Positions 40,659 through 50,015 are shown, counted from the stretch's first letter. The stretch is 64,000 bases of DNA from Sphingobacteriales bacterium (GCA_016719635.1 JADJYT010000004.1:310001-374000); one strand, 5' to 3'. Notes: generated by a model from the sequence alone, not told the origin. A program made the numbers and translations.

Positions 40659-42530
40659 ATGGCTACAAATAAAAAATCTACATTAAAGAAACGGCAATAT
40701 CCTTCATCTGTCCTTATGTCTGATGTAAGTAATCAAAAATCAATATACCATATCTGCAGCGGCACATACTTTCATTACGGATTATTGATATTGTCCGGTT
40801 TTTTACTGTTTGGTTACACCGTTACGTTTGATTACGGACTGGATGATGAGTTTATAGTGTCATCTATCAGCCAGGCTGGTCCGGGTTTCAACGGACTTCT
40901 TTTTATCTTTAAATCCTGGTTTGCAAGTGCAGATTACCGGCCGGTTACCTTAGCATCCTTCTGGCTGGAAAGATTTTTCTTTAAAGAAATGAATCCATCC
41001 GTTTCTCATTTTCTCAATGTGATGATTTTTGTTTTTTTGCTGACCCGGATTTACAAATTCATCGTAATCAGCAGGATGATCGGGGATGTGAATAGGCTGA
41101 AGATAGTTGCCTTACTGACCGCCGTATTTTTTCTTGTCCACCCCAATCATGTGAGTGTGGTGGCAAATATCAAAAGCCGTGATAATTTATTAAGTATGAC
41201 CTTTGGGCTGATGGCTGCCATTCAGCTGATTACGGCTTTCGACCGCATTCAGTATCAAAGAATATTTGTTGCGCTTTTACTGATAGTCTTAGGGCTGCTT
41301 TCAAAAAGGGACAGTTTTGTTTTCCTGATAGTACCCGTGCTCGTGCTGTTTTTCTTCAGAAATCAAGGTGTAAAAAAGTTGCTGATTATTTCGTTGCTGA
41401 GTTTCTTCCTGCTGATAGTTTCAGCGTATGTAGTAAATGATTTAACGTCTAATCTAGATACGAATTTGAATCGCAGCTTTTGGGGGTTAGATGAGAATCC
41501 ATTATACCAAAATGATACATTCTATAACAGGATTTCACTTGCCCTGACCTCTTTGTTTTATTACATAAAATTCCTGTTTATTCCCTTTGGCTATTACTTT
41601 TACTTCGGGTACAATCAAATTCCGCTTACTTCTGTCTTCTCACCGATGAATATAACCGGTATGGCAATTGTCTTAGTGCTCTTCATATTCAGTATCCGAT
41701 TTTATAAAAAAAATAAGGTTTATCTATTCTCCATGTTGTTCTTTTTTCTGTCTATCGCGTATGCGTTAAATTTTATCAGCCCGGTTGCGGGTATTGTCAT
41801 GGATCGCTATAATTTTATTGCATCAATGGGATATTGCATGGCGTTGTCAGCAATCATAACGGATATGCAGCAGTCGGATTACTGGCGAAGGTTGGTAAAG
41901 CCGGTCTTTATTGTTTTATTGGTTACTTATGCAGGATGTACAATATACAGAACCACGGCATGGAAAGACAGATACACGTTGTTCGACCGGGACTTGAAAC
42001 ATCTGACAAGGTCTGTAAACGCAAACCGGATTGCAGCGGGTACCTATATTCATTTTGCGTTACAGGAAGAAATGAAATCATCCTACGACAGAAGCCTGAC
42101 GGATAGTTTCATCAATAAGGGAGAACGGTATGCATTGCTTGCCGTAAAGGCGAACCCGTTATCCGCACAGTCCTGGGAGCATGTGGGTCTGTGTGAATTA
42201 TACCGGAGAAATGACAGCACTACGCTGGAGATTTTCAGGAAATGTTACCGGTTGGATTCCTCCTACCTGTCTGGTGTGAATTATTTGGGATTGGCATTCT
42301 GGAATCTCGATCAGATAGATTCTGCCGCTCATTATTTTAAGTTTGTTATACAACGGGAAAAGATTTTCAGTTATTCTGCCAACAATCTGATAAATATGTA
42401 CATGCAGCGAAGCAGGCATAGGGAAGCAGATAGTTTGCTTCAGTATCTGGAACGAAGATTCCCGAATGATGTAGGTCTCAAGCGGAAACAGGATGAATTG
42501 AAAAATCATCCGGTACCTTTCAGCAGATAA
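40659..42530 (+). CDS. TMTC-like polytopic membrane protein with TPR tail
   Basis: A 623-residue protein: about ten membrane helices, then a helical C-terminal domain with tetratricopeptide-like repeats (about residues 490-615). The first loop has LDDE (62-64 region), and HPNHVSVVANIKSRDNLLS (161-179) matches the His-rich loop of TMTC/PMT-like GT-C proteins. Animal TMTCs are O-mannosyltransferases acting from lipid-linked sugar, so a periplasmic protein O-glycosyltransferase is plausible here, though not shown. A paralogue is encoded at 61167-63296 on the other strand. It lies just downstream of the T9SS protein, a possible substrate. Confidence 0.7.
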   Translation: MATNKKSTLKKRQYPSSVLMSDVSNQKSIYHICSGTYFHYGLLILSGFLLFGYTVTFDYGLDDEFIVSSISQAGPGFNGLLFIFKSWFASADYRPVTLASFWLERFFFKEMNPSVSHFLNVMIFVFLLTRIYKFIVISRMIGDVNRLKIVALLTAVFFLVHPNHVSVVANIKSRDNLLSMTFGLMAAIQLITAFDRIQYQRIFVALLLIVLGLLSKRDSFVFLIVPVLVLFFFRNQGVKKLLIISLLSFFLLIVSAYVVNDLTSNLDTNLNRSFWGLDENPLYQNDTFYNRISLALTSLFYYIKFLFIPFGYYFYFGYNQIPLTSVFSPMNITGMAIVLVLFIFSIRFYKKNKVYLFSMLFFFLSIAYALNFISPVAGIVMDRYNFIASMGYCMALSAIITDMQQSDYWRRLVKPVFIVLLVTYAGCTIYRTTAWKDRYTLFDRDLKHLTRSVNANRIAAGTYIHFALQEEMKSSYDRSLTDSFINKGERYALLAVKANPLSAQSWEHVGLCELYRRNDSTTLEIFRKCYRLDSSYLSGVNYLGLAFWNLDQIDSAAHYFKFVIQREKIFSYSANNLINMYMQRSRHREADSLLQYLERRFPNDVGLKRKQDELKNHPVPFSR

Positions 42531-42572
42531 TGGATGTGATAGACTGGCATAACCTGAATAATTCAACTCAGA

Positions 42573-43643
42573 TCATTCATCGGCATACAGTGAAGATGCC
42601 TGCATATCAGCAGTTGATTTTTTAAAGGTCAACTGTTCTCCCCGTCCTTTCTTGAATACTTTGCGGCCCGGATTCAACCCTTTGCGCAAGGCTCGTCTTT
42701 CTTCTTCCGGTAAGGAGACGATGCTCATGCAGTCTTCACAACAGCAACCTTTGTATTTTGCTGTACAGGATTCACACTGGATGAATAGCAGATGGCAGGC
42801 CTCGTTTTTGCAATTGGTGTGTGTGTCCGCGGGCTCACCACATTGATGGCATTGGGCAATAACTTCATGTGAGATTTTTTCTCCCAAACGTCTGTCAAAA
42901 ACAAAATTCTTGCCACGGAATTTATTCCTTAAACCTAGTTGCTGTACCTGTCGTGCATATTCAATGATGCCGCCGTTCAACTGATACACCTGTTTAAACC
43001 CGTTATGTTTTAACCAAGCGCTTGCCTTTTCACAACGGATGCCGCCGGTACAGTACATCACCACCGGTTTATCCTTGTCGTTTTCCAGCATATTGACTAC
43101 CAGAGGCAGCTGTTCCCTGAAAGTATCCACATCCGGCGTAACGGCATTCTCAAAATGCCCGATTTCGCTTTCATAATGATTGCGCATATCTATCAGAATA
43201 GTATCCTCCTGATCGGTCAGTCCGTTAAATTCTTCAGCGTTGAGATGGATGCCGCAGTCACTCGAATTAAAGGTGTCATCATCCAGTCCGTCCGCCACAA
43301 TTTTTTTGCGTACCAGTATTTTTAATTTGGAAAATGATTTTCCGTCATCATCGATGGCATAGTTCAGGCGTATACCTTTCAGAAATGGATAGGAGTACAG
43401 ATGTTCGATAAACGCCGTCTTGTTATTTTCAGGTAAGGAAATCTGTGCATTAATGCCTTCGCGGGCGATATATATTCTGCCTAAGACATCCAGGTTGTTC
43501 CAGGCCAGATACAGTTCATCCCTCCATAATGAAGGTTGTTCCGTTTTGGCGTATTTATAAAAGGAGATGGTAATGCGGTTTTCGCTGTTTTCCAGAAGAT
43601 TTTTCTCCAATATCCGCTTGTCTACCCTGTTCCAAAGTTGCAT
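42573..43643 (-). CDS. trhO: tRNA uridine-34 hydroxylase (rhodanese family)
   Basis: A 356-residue TrhO/YceA protein that hydroxylates uridine 34 of certain tRNAs toward ho5U. Order: N-terminal ferredoxin-like domain, rhodanese domain with MYCTGGIRCEKAS (catalytic Cys198, second Cys204), and a C-terminal Cys-rich domain (CHQCGEPADTHTNC, CESCTAKYKGCCCEDC). The last domain is a zinc-like extension present in many family members. A consensus -7 box lies 30 bases upstream. It converges with the TMTC-like gene. Confidence 0.92.
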   Translation of the reverse strand: MQLWNRVDKRILEKNLLENSENRITISFYKYAKTEQPSLWRDELYLAWNNLDVLGRIYIAREGINAQISLPENNKTAFIEHLYSYPFLKGIRLNYAIDDDGKSFSKLKILVRKKIVADGLDDDTFNSSDCGIHLNAEEFNGLTDQEDTILIDMRNHYESEIGHFENAVTPDVDTFREQLPLVVNMLENDKDKPVVMYCTGGIRCEKASAWLKHNGFKQVYQLNGGIIEYARQVQQLGLRNKFRGKNFVFDRRLGEKISHEVIAQCHQCGEPADTHTNCKNEACHLLFIQCESCTAKYKGCCCEDCMSIVSLPEEERRALRKGLNPGRKVFKKGRGEQLTFKKSTADMQASSLYADE

Positions 43644-43673
43644 GCTTTGTATATTTGGGTTAAATAATTTTTA

Positions 43674-43681
43674 CAAAAGTA
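43674..43681 (-). promoter_or_regulatory. Bacteroidota -7 element TACTTTTG
   Basis: Exact TAnnTTTG, 30 bases before the trhO ATG. Confidence 0.5.
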
Positions 43682-43750
43682 GTACAATTAAAAGGTTTTT
43701 TGTAATTTAACGTCGATTTTATAAATCAATACAAACAAAAACTAAATAAG

Positions 43751-44500
43751 ATGAGAAAATTACTGGTTATTATTTTGCTGTTAGGAACATTTATAAACCA
43801 TTCAGAGGCGAAAATTCAGGCAGGTATCGGCATTAATGTGGGTCCCAATTTCGGAAGGATGAACAATGAGTTTTTGAAAGGTAAGTTATCTACAGCCGGT
43901 GGTACACTCAGTTTTGTTCCCGGAGTACATGCAGCCATTCAGGGCAGGATATGGATAAATAAGTTTGTAGGGGTAAATCTAGGTATTGAATTCAATATGG
44001 GTGGAAGCAGCTACACAAAATATTCAGGTGCAGGAAATGTCATCAGTTCCAATAAAACACATAAAGAAAACCAGCTGACCATTCCTGTAACCATTATGGC
44101 TGGTTGGGGAAATCAGCGATTGAGAGTATTTGCCAATGCAGGAGGTTATTTCGGTTACAATATCAGCGGTACAGATGTCAGAACAATCAACAATAATGGT
44201 TCTGTTCAGCCTAAAGTAAGTGAAAAGGCAGATTATAAAGAAGTTTATAATAATATCGACGCAGGTGTCAGAATGGGGGCAGGTATTCAGGTATATGTTT
44301 CCAAAGACCTGAGAAGCAGTGTAACCTTTGATATGAATTATGATTTTGGATTGGTGAAAACGTTCAGAGGTGCGGTTGATCCGTTTTATAATAACTCTAC
44401 CAAATTAAAACTGTACAACTCGAAATTTAATATCGGTGTTGGTTACATGTATACGTTTGGTAAAAATCAGGCGGAAGAGCAACCGAAAACAGGTCTGTAA
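43751..44500 (+). CDS. outer membrane beta-barrel protein (porin/PorT-like family)
   Basis: A 249-residue protein with a signal peptide (MRKLLVIILLLGTFINHSEA) and a barrel of alternating amphipathic strands ending in an aromatic strand (FNIGVGYMYTFG), the pattern of OMP_b-brl/porin-family proteins. It may be structural or a T9SS-related PorT-like protein; the sequence does not decide. The final 12 residues are a charged extension beyond the usual C-terminal aromatic residue. A strong terminator follows at 44521. Confidence 0.82.
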   Translation: MRKLLVIILLLGTFINHSEAKIQAGIGINVGPNFGRMNNEFLKGKLSTAGGTLSFVPGVHAAIQGRIWINKFVGVNLGIEFNMGGSSYTKYSGAGNVISSNKTHKENQLTIPVTIMAGWGNQRLRVFANAGGYFGYNISGTDVRTINNNGSVQPKVSEKADYKEVYNNIDAGVRMGAGIQVYVSKDLRSSVTFDMNYDFGLVKTFRGAVDPFYNNSTKLKLYNSKFNIGVGYMYTFGKNQAEEQPKTGL

Positions 44501-44520
44501 TTCATTCAGTCAGCAAATGT

Positions 44521-44552
44521 AAAAAAGGGAAAGTTACACTTTCCCTTTTTTT
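44521..44552. terminator. bidirectional terminator, shared with the end of hemB
   Basis: AAAAAAGGGAAAG (44521-44533), loop TTACA, CTTTCCCTTTTTT: a 13-bp perfect stem with A/T runs on both sides. The hemB stop codon (44534-44536, minus strand) lies in its loop. Confidence 0.85.
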
Positions 44553-45517
44553 ATGTGATTCAGCGCATAATCTTTTGAACCATAAGAGATGATAACATCA
44601 GCACCTGCACGGCGTATGCTCAACAGCGTTTCTTCTAAACATTTAGAATAATCCAGCCAGCCGTTTTTTGCTGCCGCCTGCAGCATGGCATATTCACCAC
44701 TCACATGATAGGCGGCAATGGGAATCGGAAAATTTAGTTTCAGTTCGTGAATGATATCCAGATAAACTGTGGCCGGTTTTACCATCAGGAAATCTGCACC
44801 CTCTTCAAAATCCATGGAGGCTTCCAGCATGGCTTCCCGTTTATTGGCGGGGTTCATCTGGTAGGTTTTCTTATCACCCGATTTGGGTGCCGAATCCAAC
44901 GCATCACGAAACGGTCCGTAAAATGCACTGGCATATTTAGCCGTATAACTCATGATGGATGTGTCTGTAAATCCTTTGGCATCGAGCGCATCTCTGAGAT
45001 AGCCTACACGTCCGTCCATCATGTCGCTTGGCCCGATGATATCTACCCCGGCGTTTGCCTGGGCAATTGCCATCCTCGCTAAGATGGGTAAGGTTTTGTC
45101 GTTTATAATTTTTCCGTTTTCAACATATCCGTCGTGTCCGTCACTGCTGTATGGATCCATGGCGACATCGCTGATCAGGCAGCATTCCGGAAACTTTTTT
45201 TTGAAGGCAGCAATCGCTTTGAGGTAGAAATTTTTTTGAGAATAACTGTAGCTGGCTGTCTTATTCTTTAATCCGTCATCGACGGCAGGGAATAATATAA
45301 AGGAGTACACACCCGCATTCATACATATCTCTATTTCTTTCAGGGCATTATCTATGCTAAGCTGAGACATGCCGGGCAGCGACTTTATCGCATTCTTCTT
45401 ATTTCGGCCATCCGCTAAGAATAAAGGTTGTACCAGATGTTGCGGAAGTAAGCTGGTTTCTGCTGCCAGTGCGCGTATGGCAGCACTCTTTCTGTTTCGG
45501 CGAGGACGTTGTAACAT
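44534..45517 (-). CDS. hemB: delta-aminolevulinic acid dehydratase (porphobilinogen synthase)
   Basis: Condenses two 5-aminolevulinate molecules to porphobilinogen in haem synthesis. The two active-site lysines are in SYTAKYAS (Lys194) and FLMVKPAT (Lys247, Schiff base). The metal-site segment DVAMDPYSSDGHDG (117-130) has Ala/Asp/Asp where zinc-dependent enzymes have three cysteines, so this is the Mg-type enzyme. I chose ATG 45517 (MLQRPRRNRKS) over the one at 45532, because a TATTTTTG box lies between them. The last codons (HIKKGKV) form one arm of a terminator hairpin. Confidence 0.95.
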   Translation of the reverse strand: MLQRPRRNRKSAAIRALAAETSLLPQHLVQPLFLADGRNKKNAIKSLPGMSQLSIDNALKEIEICMNAGVYSFILFPAVDDGLKNKTASYSYSQKNFYLKAIAAFKKKFPECCLISDVAMDPYSSDGHDGYVENGKIINDKTLPILARMAIAQANAGVDIIGPSDMMDGRVGYLRDALDAKGFTDTSIMSYTAKYASAFYGPFRDALDSAPKSGDKKTYQMNPANKREAMLEASMDFEEGADFLMVKPATVYLDIIHELKLNFPIPIAAYHVSGEYAMLQAAAKNGWLDYSKCLEETLLSIRRAGADVIISYGSKDYALNHIKKGKV

Positions 45518-45521
45518 ACTG

Positions 45522-45529
45522 CAAAAATA
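45522..45529 (-). promoter_or_regulatory. -7 element TATTTTTG, four bases before hemB ATG
   Basis: Exact TAnnTTTG; spacer CAGT; ATG at 45517. Suggests a leaderless hemB transcript. Confidence 0.5.
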
Positions 45530-45604
45530 CAAATAAATGTCAGTACCGGGAACAGATGAATATAAATTGTCGATGTGAGCATTTTTTGAGAAAGAGCGGA
45601 TGTA

Positions 45605-46549
45605 TCAGACTAATTTCTCCAGTGCCAGTTTAATCGACTTTTCCATGTCTTCCAAGATATGAGTCGTATTGAAAGGAACAAAAGGGTTGCCTAAAATATT
45701 TTCATACAACTCAATATACCGGTTGGAAATATTGGATACAATTTCTTCCGTCATTTCCGGCACTGTTTGTCCCTCTTTGCCCATGAAATCATTCGCAATC
45801 AGCCATTCGCGCACAAACTCCTTGGAAAGTTGTTTTTGCGGTTCACCTTTTTCGAGGCGTTCTTCATATCCTTCGGCGTAAAAATAACGGGAAGAATCCG
45901 GCGTATGGATTTCATCCATCAGGTAGATGGTGTCGCCGATTTTCCCGAATTCATATTTGGTGTCCACCAGTATCAGTCCGCGCTCTTTGGCCAGTACCGT
46001 CCCTCTCTGAAAAACGGCATGCGTGTATTTTTCCAGTTGCGCATACTCTTCTTCCGGCACAATTCCCTTAGCGATGATTTCCGCCCCGGATATTTCTTCG
46101 TCGTGCCCGACTTCCGCCTTGGTCGTGGGGGTGATGATGGGTGTCGGCAGTTGCTGGTTTTCCTTCAGGCCATCCGGCAGCTGTACGCCGCAGATTTCGC
46201 GGATACCGTTTTTATAGGCGCGCCATGCCGAGCCGGCGAGATAGCCGCGAATGACCATTTCCACCCGGTAGGGCTCGCACAGTTTGCCGATGGTCACATT
46301 CGGATGCGGCACATCCACCACCCAGTTGGGTACAATATCGTTGGTTTTGGACAGATGGTAATTGGCGATTTCATTCAGGATTTGTCCTTTGTAGGGGATG
46401 GGTTCAGGCAGTACCACATCAAATGCGGAAATGCGGTCGCTGACAATCATCACGAGGTAACGGCCGTCAATATTGTAGACATCCCGGACCTTTCCTTTGT
46501 AAAAACTCTTTTGCCCGGGAAACTGAAAGTGTGTTGCGCTGATGGCCAT
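45605..46549 (-). CDS. purC: SAICAR synthase
   Basis: Makes SAICAR from CAIR and aspartate with ATP in purine synthesis. FYKGKVRDVYNIDGR, SDRISAFDVVLPEPIPYKG and LILVDTKYEFG are family motifs. I chose ATG 46549 (MAISATHFQFPG, 314 residues); the longer frame from 46615 would begin upstream of the TACCTTTG promoter box at 46571. It converges with nothing; hemB lies downstream in the same orientation with 87 bases between them. Length typical of the larger, Bacteroidota-type PurC. Confidence 0.95.
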   Translation of the reverse strand: MAISATHFQFPGQKSFYKGKVRDVYNIDGRYLVMIVSDRISAFDVVLPEPIPYKGQILNEIANYHLSKTNDIVPNWVVDVPHPNVTIGKLCEPYRVEMVIRGYLAGSAWRAYKNGIREICGVQLPDGLKENQQLPTPIITPTTKAEVGHDEEISGAEIIAKGIVPEEEYAQLEKYTHAVFQRGTVLAKERGLILVDTKYEFGKIGDTIYLMDEIHTPDSSRYFYAEGYEERLEKGEPQKQLSKEFVREWLIANDFMGKEGQTVPEMTEEIVSNISNRYIELYENILGNPFVPFNTTHILEDMEKSIKLALEKLV

Positions 46550-46570
46550 ACGGAATGGGATTGAATGGCA

Positions 46571-46578
46571 CAAAGGTA
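46571..46578 (-). promoter_or_regulatory. Bacteroidota -7 element TACCTTTG
   Basis: Exact TAnnTTTG, about 21 bases upstream of the chosen purC ATG; it decides the start. Confidence 0.6.
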
Positions 46579-46899
46579 CGAAGTAAGACAGCAGTATCTC
46601 TGACAATATTTCCACAGCAGCTGTCTTTTCAACAACAAATTATTTATTGAGGTTGGCAGTTTACCTTCAAGCGAGCGTAGCGACGCTATCTCATAAACTG
46701 TCCGGTTACCTTTGCTGCTCACCTTTGTCTGGCCGTATGGAAAGAGTTTCATATATCGTGTGAATGAAAGAAACTAACCTTTGATTGGATAAGCGTTTAG
46801 ATTTAAGGATCCGGTCAGTGAGCGACAGGTATAACAGAGGCGAGTAATCCAGTGGAACACTCGCCAGTGAGGAGGTGGTGTTGCAAATAGTATGTAGAA
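46579..46899. other. intergenic stretch with inverted repeats
   Basis: About 320 bases without a supported gene. It holds an inverted repeat GGCGAGT...ACTCGCC (46839-46845 and 46859-46865), a near-palindrome around AGCGTAGCGACGCT (near 46673-46686), and a + strand TACCTTTG (46707-46714) with no gene after it. A minus-strand frame (about 85 codons) looks non-coding. It may be a remnant of an inserted element. Confidence 0.4.
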
Positions 46900-47493
46900 T
46901 CATTCTGTAAGCCATTTGAACCAAGTTTCCTGGGTTATTATAGGTATGTTGTTTTGCAGGCATACACTCATTGTATGTCCTGTTCCTCCATTCATTGGGT
47001 TTCCCAAATCATCATAAAATATACCAAAAGTTGCAGGTTTTATATATTCCGTTCCAATTGCTTTAATGGTATCCCGAATTATATATGCGGCTTTTATAGA
47101 GTATCGGTTTTTATCACCCGACACATATTGGTCTATTAATTTTTCCATTTTCTTGTTTCTTTTGGATTCATACACTACCTCAGGTTCTGAAGCGATATTT
47201 ATGTCATCCAATGAAATGGTCTCGTATGCATGATTATTTCTTTGTCTATGCCCGGAGTAAGGTGTAATTACCTGTAATCTTTCATAATCTACTGACCTGA
47301 CACCTTCAGAAAATAATTGATCAGAGCCGTCTGCATTTCCACTTCGGAAAATCATTTTTTTTGACAAAGATGCCAGCATCTTCCCAAGTGCAATTAGCTT
47401 ATATTTATCCTTTTCCAAAACTTTTCTCTTACCTTCAAGAAGGATAATTGAATTTTCATTGTCAAATCTGTTAATAAATTCATTTAATGTCAT
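46900..47493 (-). CDS. hypothetical protein, possible SLOG/DprA-like Rossmann fold
   Basis: A 197-residue protein. The N-terminal half resembles the SLOG fold: IILLEGKR like the first beta strand, then IFRSGNADGSDQLFSEGV like the SGGARGAD motif of DprA/DUF2493-type proteins, and LQVITPYSGHR. Toward the end, NGGTGHTMSVCLQNNIPII resembles the second conserved SLOG segment. SLOG proteins bind nucleotide-derived ligands, some in phage-defence or signalling systems. Composition is AT-rich, and tRNA-Lys lies 157 bases upstream, so acquisition is plausible. The role is unproven. Confidence 0.5.
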   Translation of the reverse strand: MTLNEFINRFDNENSIILLEGKRKVLEKDKYKLIALGKMLASLSKKMIFRSGNADGSDQLFSEGVRSVDYERLQVITPYSGHRQRNNHAYETISLDDINIASEPEVVYESKRNKKMEKLIDQYVSGDKNRYSIKAAYIIRDTIKAIGTEYIKPATFGIFYDDLGNPMNGGTGHTMSVCLQNNIPIITQETWFKWLTE

Positions 47494-47649
47494 GATTGTT
47501 TTTTACGATTACCGGAACTGTTAAAAATAAGCAATTGGCATATTTTTTCAAGATTTTTTAGCAAAAAAGCAATTGCTCTTGTTTAGAATACTTGTTATCA
47601 TGCCATACGAGTACCTTGGTTAAGGATGAAGGAAGTGGAAAATGGAATG

Positions 47650-47722
<73 letters not shown>

Positions 47723-47779
47723 ATTTATTGAACGAGGTGCAATTTACGATTTTATTGCGTTGTTTTGACCCTCGAGGTT

Positions 47780-47818
47780 AAAAAAATGAAAAAAGCCGTA
47801 CTGCAACAGTACGGCTTT
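47780..47818 (-). terminator. phoH terminator
   Basis: Perfect 12-bp stem (AAAGCCGTACTG, loop CAA, CAGTACGGCTTT), followed on the minus strand by a T-rich run. It lies 21 bases beyond the phoH stop and separates it from tRNA-Lys. Confidence 0.8.
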
Positions 47819-47839
47819 GTGTAAAATTAAACAGTCAGC

Positions 47840-48826
47840 TTAATTGGCATTGCCTTGTCCGTTCCGGAAGTGCTGCTCCCGTTCCGTTTCTTTGTCAAAT
47901 GCCTTTATAATGTCTTTCACCAATCGGTGACGCACCACATCATCTCCGGAAAGGTGCACCATACCGATGCCGTCGATACCATCCAGAATCTGCATGGTCT
48001 TTCTCAAGCCGGATTGCTGGTTTTTCGGTAAATCGATTTGTGTCATATCACCGGTGATGATACACTTGGCGGAAGGGCCGATACGTGTCAGGAACATTTT
48101 TAACTGCAGCTGTGTCGCGTTTTGCGCTTCATCCAGAATCATAAAGGCGTGGTCGAGCGTACGTCCTCGCATATAGGCCAGCGGTGCCACCTCAATCACA
48201 CGGTTCTGCATATAATACGTGAGCTTGTCCGGAGGAATCATATCATCCAATGCGTCGTACAGCGGCCTTAAATACGGGTCTATCTTTTCTTTCAGGTCGC
48301 CCGGCAAAAATCCTAAATTTTCACCTGCTTCCACCGCCGGGCGTGTGAGGATAATTTTCTTCACCCATTTATTTTTCAATGCACGCACTGCCAATGCCAC
48401 CGCGGTATATGTTTTTCCGGTACCTGCCGGCCCGATGGCAAACAGTATATCGTTATTTTCTGAAGAGTCCACCAGTTTCTGCTGGTTCTCCGTTCGCGCA
48501 CGCACGAGTGTGCCGTTGTTGCCATACACCAAAACGTTATCCTGAAATTGCGGGAAATTCGTTTCATAAGGATTACGCCCGTGCAGGATCTCCTCGATGT
48601 GCTTGTCGGAGATTTTTCCGTAGCGTTCGAGGTATTCCACGAGCTGGTGCACTTTTTCGCTGAACACTTCCAGGTCTTCCTGGGAACCGGCAACTATGAT
48701 CTTGTTGCCTCTTGCGCTGATATTTAGCCTGTTAAATTCTTTTTTCAGGATTTTCAGCTTGTTGTTGTTGAAACCGAAGAACTCTACCTGATCGACAGTT
48801 TCTAATTTAATAGTTAGTTCGCTCAA
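47840..48826 (-). CDS. phoH: PhoH-family ATPase
   Basis: A 328-residue protein with N-terminal KH-like/PhoH2-type region and a P-loop ATPase core: Walker A GPAGTGKT (132-139), Walker B MILDEAQN and the GDMTQIDLP motif. The family is implicated in RNA metabolism or ribosome-associated nuclease/helicase activity; the biochemical role is not settled. The start is TTG 48826 (MSELTIKLETVD); no ATG is in range. The last residues are a short acidic-basic tail. It is divergent from the SAM hydrolase gene. Confidence 0.92.
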   Translation of the reverse strand: MSELTIKLETVDQVEFFGFNNNKLKILKKEFNRLNISARGNKIIVAGSQEDLEVFSEKVHQLVEYLERYGKISDKHIEEILHGRNPYETNFPQFQDNVLVYGNNGTLVRARTENQQKLVDSSENNDILFAIGPAGTGKTYTAVALAVRALKNKWVKKIILTRPAVEAGENLGFLPGDLKEKIDPYLRPLYDALDDMIPPDKLTYYMQNRVIEVAPLAYMRGRTLDHAFMILDEAQNATQLQLKMFLTRIGPSAKCIITGDMTQIDLPKNQQSGLRKTMQILDGIDGIGMVHLSGDDVVRHRLVKDIIKAFDKETEREQHFRNGQGNAN

Positions 48827-48915
48827 TTATTTTCTTATTTTTGTTTTTCAATTCCAAAGAAACGGTTTTTGTATTTCCTTTGGCTTATCAATTTGAAAAT
48901 AGAATAAAATTTTAA

Positions 48916-49683
48916 ATGGCGGTAATAACGTTATTAACAGACTTTGGAGAAAAAGATTACTATGTAGGCTTATTTAAAGGGGATTTATACTCATCCAGCC
49001 CATCAGCCAAGATTGTGGATATCTCACATTCCATACCACCTTATGACATTGTAACAGCCGCTTTTTTTCTGAAAAACGTCTATGCGCACTATCCGAAAGG
49101 CACGATTCATATCGTGCGCGTGAATGAACAGGGGCTGGCAAGCCAGAAAATCCTGGCTGCAAAGTACCAGAATTACTATTTCATCGCTCCCGATAACGGA
49201 ATCCTTACGTTGATTTTTGAGGATAAGCCGGATTTAATCGTGGAAGTGAATATCAAACAGGTAAAACTGAACACGCTGGAAGAATATTATTGCAGGGTGG
49301 TGAAAGAAATTATCTTTAACAACAGCATCGGTTCCATTGGCATGGCTATCAACGATTATGTAGAAAAGAAATTTATGACTCCTGCCATACAGCAGGATAA
49401 GATTGTGGGTAATGTCATGTATGTCGATAATTTTGGGAACGCCATTACAAATATCCATATCGGTGAGATTGAACGGTTTGGTGCTGAAAAACAGATGCGT
49501 ATCAATTATCGCAAATACGATTTTATTGAACAGATTGTAACTAATTATTCTGATGTGCCACCAACATACAGCCTGGCACGTTTTAATTCCATCGGATACC
49601 TGGAGTTATGCATTAACGGGGGCAGTGCCTCCGATTTATTGGGATTGACCACCGGTGATGCCGTGCAAATATTATTTGAATGA
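48916..49683 (+). CDS. SAM hydroxide adenosyltransferase (DUF62 family)
   Basis: A 255-residue S-adenosyl-L-methionine hydrolase that forms adenosine and methionine. The opening LLTDFGEKDYYVGLFKG and SHSIPPYDI are family motifs, as is FIAPDNGILTLI and the DNFGNAITNI segment. The enzyme group also includes fluorinases and chlorinases, but the residues favour the hydrolase group. The stop overlaps the ATG of the ABM gene by four bases. Location: cytosol. The physiological role in the cell is not known. Confidence 0.9.
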   Translation: MAVITLLTDFGEKDYYVGLFKGDLYSSSPSAKIVDISHSIPPYDIVTAAFFLKNVYAHYPKGTIHIVRVNEQGLASQKILAAKYQNYYFIAPDNGILTLIFEDKPDLIVEVNIKQVKLNTLEEYYCRVVKEIIFNNSIGSIGMAINDYVEKKFMTPAIQQDKIVGNVMYVDNFGNAITNIHIGEIERFGAEKQMRINYRKYDFIEQIVTNYSDVPPTYSLARFNSIGYLELCINGGSASDLLGLTTGDAVQILFE

Positions 49684-49976
49684 TAATACGGATTGTGAAA
49701 TTAACGATGCGCGAAACGGAAGCAGAAACGTTCAAAATGTATTTTGCTACCGTGTGCGATACCATTCGCCGGCAGAAGGGATGTAACTTGCTGCAGGCAT
49801 GGCAGGATATCAGCAACCCGGCTGTTTTCTTCACCTACAGTTTGTGGGATAGTGAAGAAGATCTGAACAACTACCGGGATTCCGCTTTCTTTGCCCAATT
49901 CTGGAAGACGGTGAAACAATGGTTTGGAGCAAAAGCGGAAGTCTGGAGTTTTGATAAGATAGTGGACTTGCCCTGA
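49680..49976 (+). CDS. antibiotic biosynthesis monooxygenase (ABM)-family protein
   Basis: A 98-residue dimeric alpha+beta-barrel protein of the ABM/YgiN type: IIRIVKLTMRETEAETF at the start, WDSEEDLNNYRDSAFFAQFW at the end. Family members oxidise quinones or haem using no added cofactor; the substrate is unknown. The ATG overlaps the stop of the SAM hydrolase gene, so translation is probably coupled. AroB follows 39 bases later. Confidence 0.82.
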   Translation: MIIRIVKLTMRETEAETFKMYFATVCDTIRRQKGCNLLQAWQDISNPAVFFTYSLWDSEEDLNNYRDSAFFAQFWKTVKQWFGAKAEVWSFDKIVDLP

Positions 49977-50015
49977 GAATTATAGTAAAGATAAATCGGC
50001 ATTTAGCAATAAGCA

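Noticed and set aside
45767..46564. Long plus-strand frame over purC
   Set aside because: It is fully antisense to purC, has no start signal or family resemblance, and purC is clear.
46579..46899. Minus-strand frame of about 85 codons in the purC-upstream gap
   Set aside because: No domain, no start context, and it overlaps inverted repeats and the 46900 gene end; coding potential looks poor.
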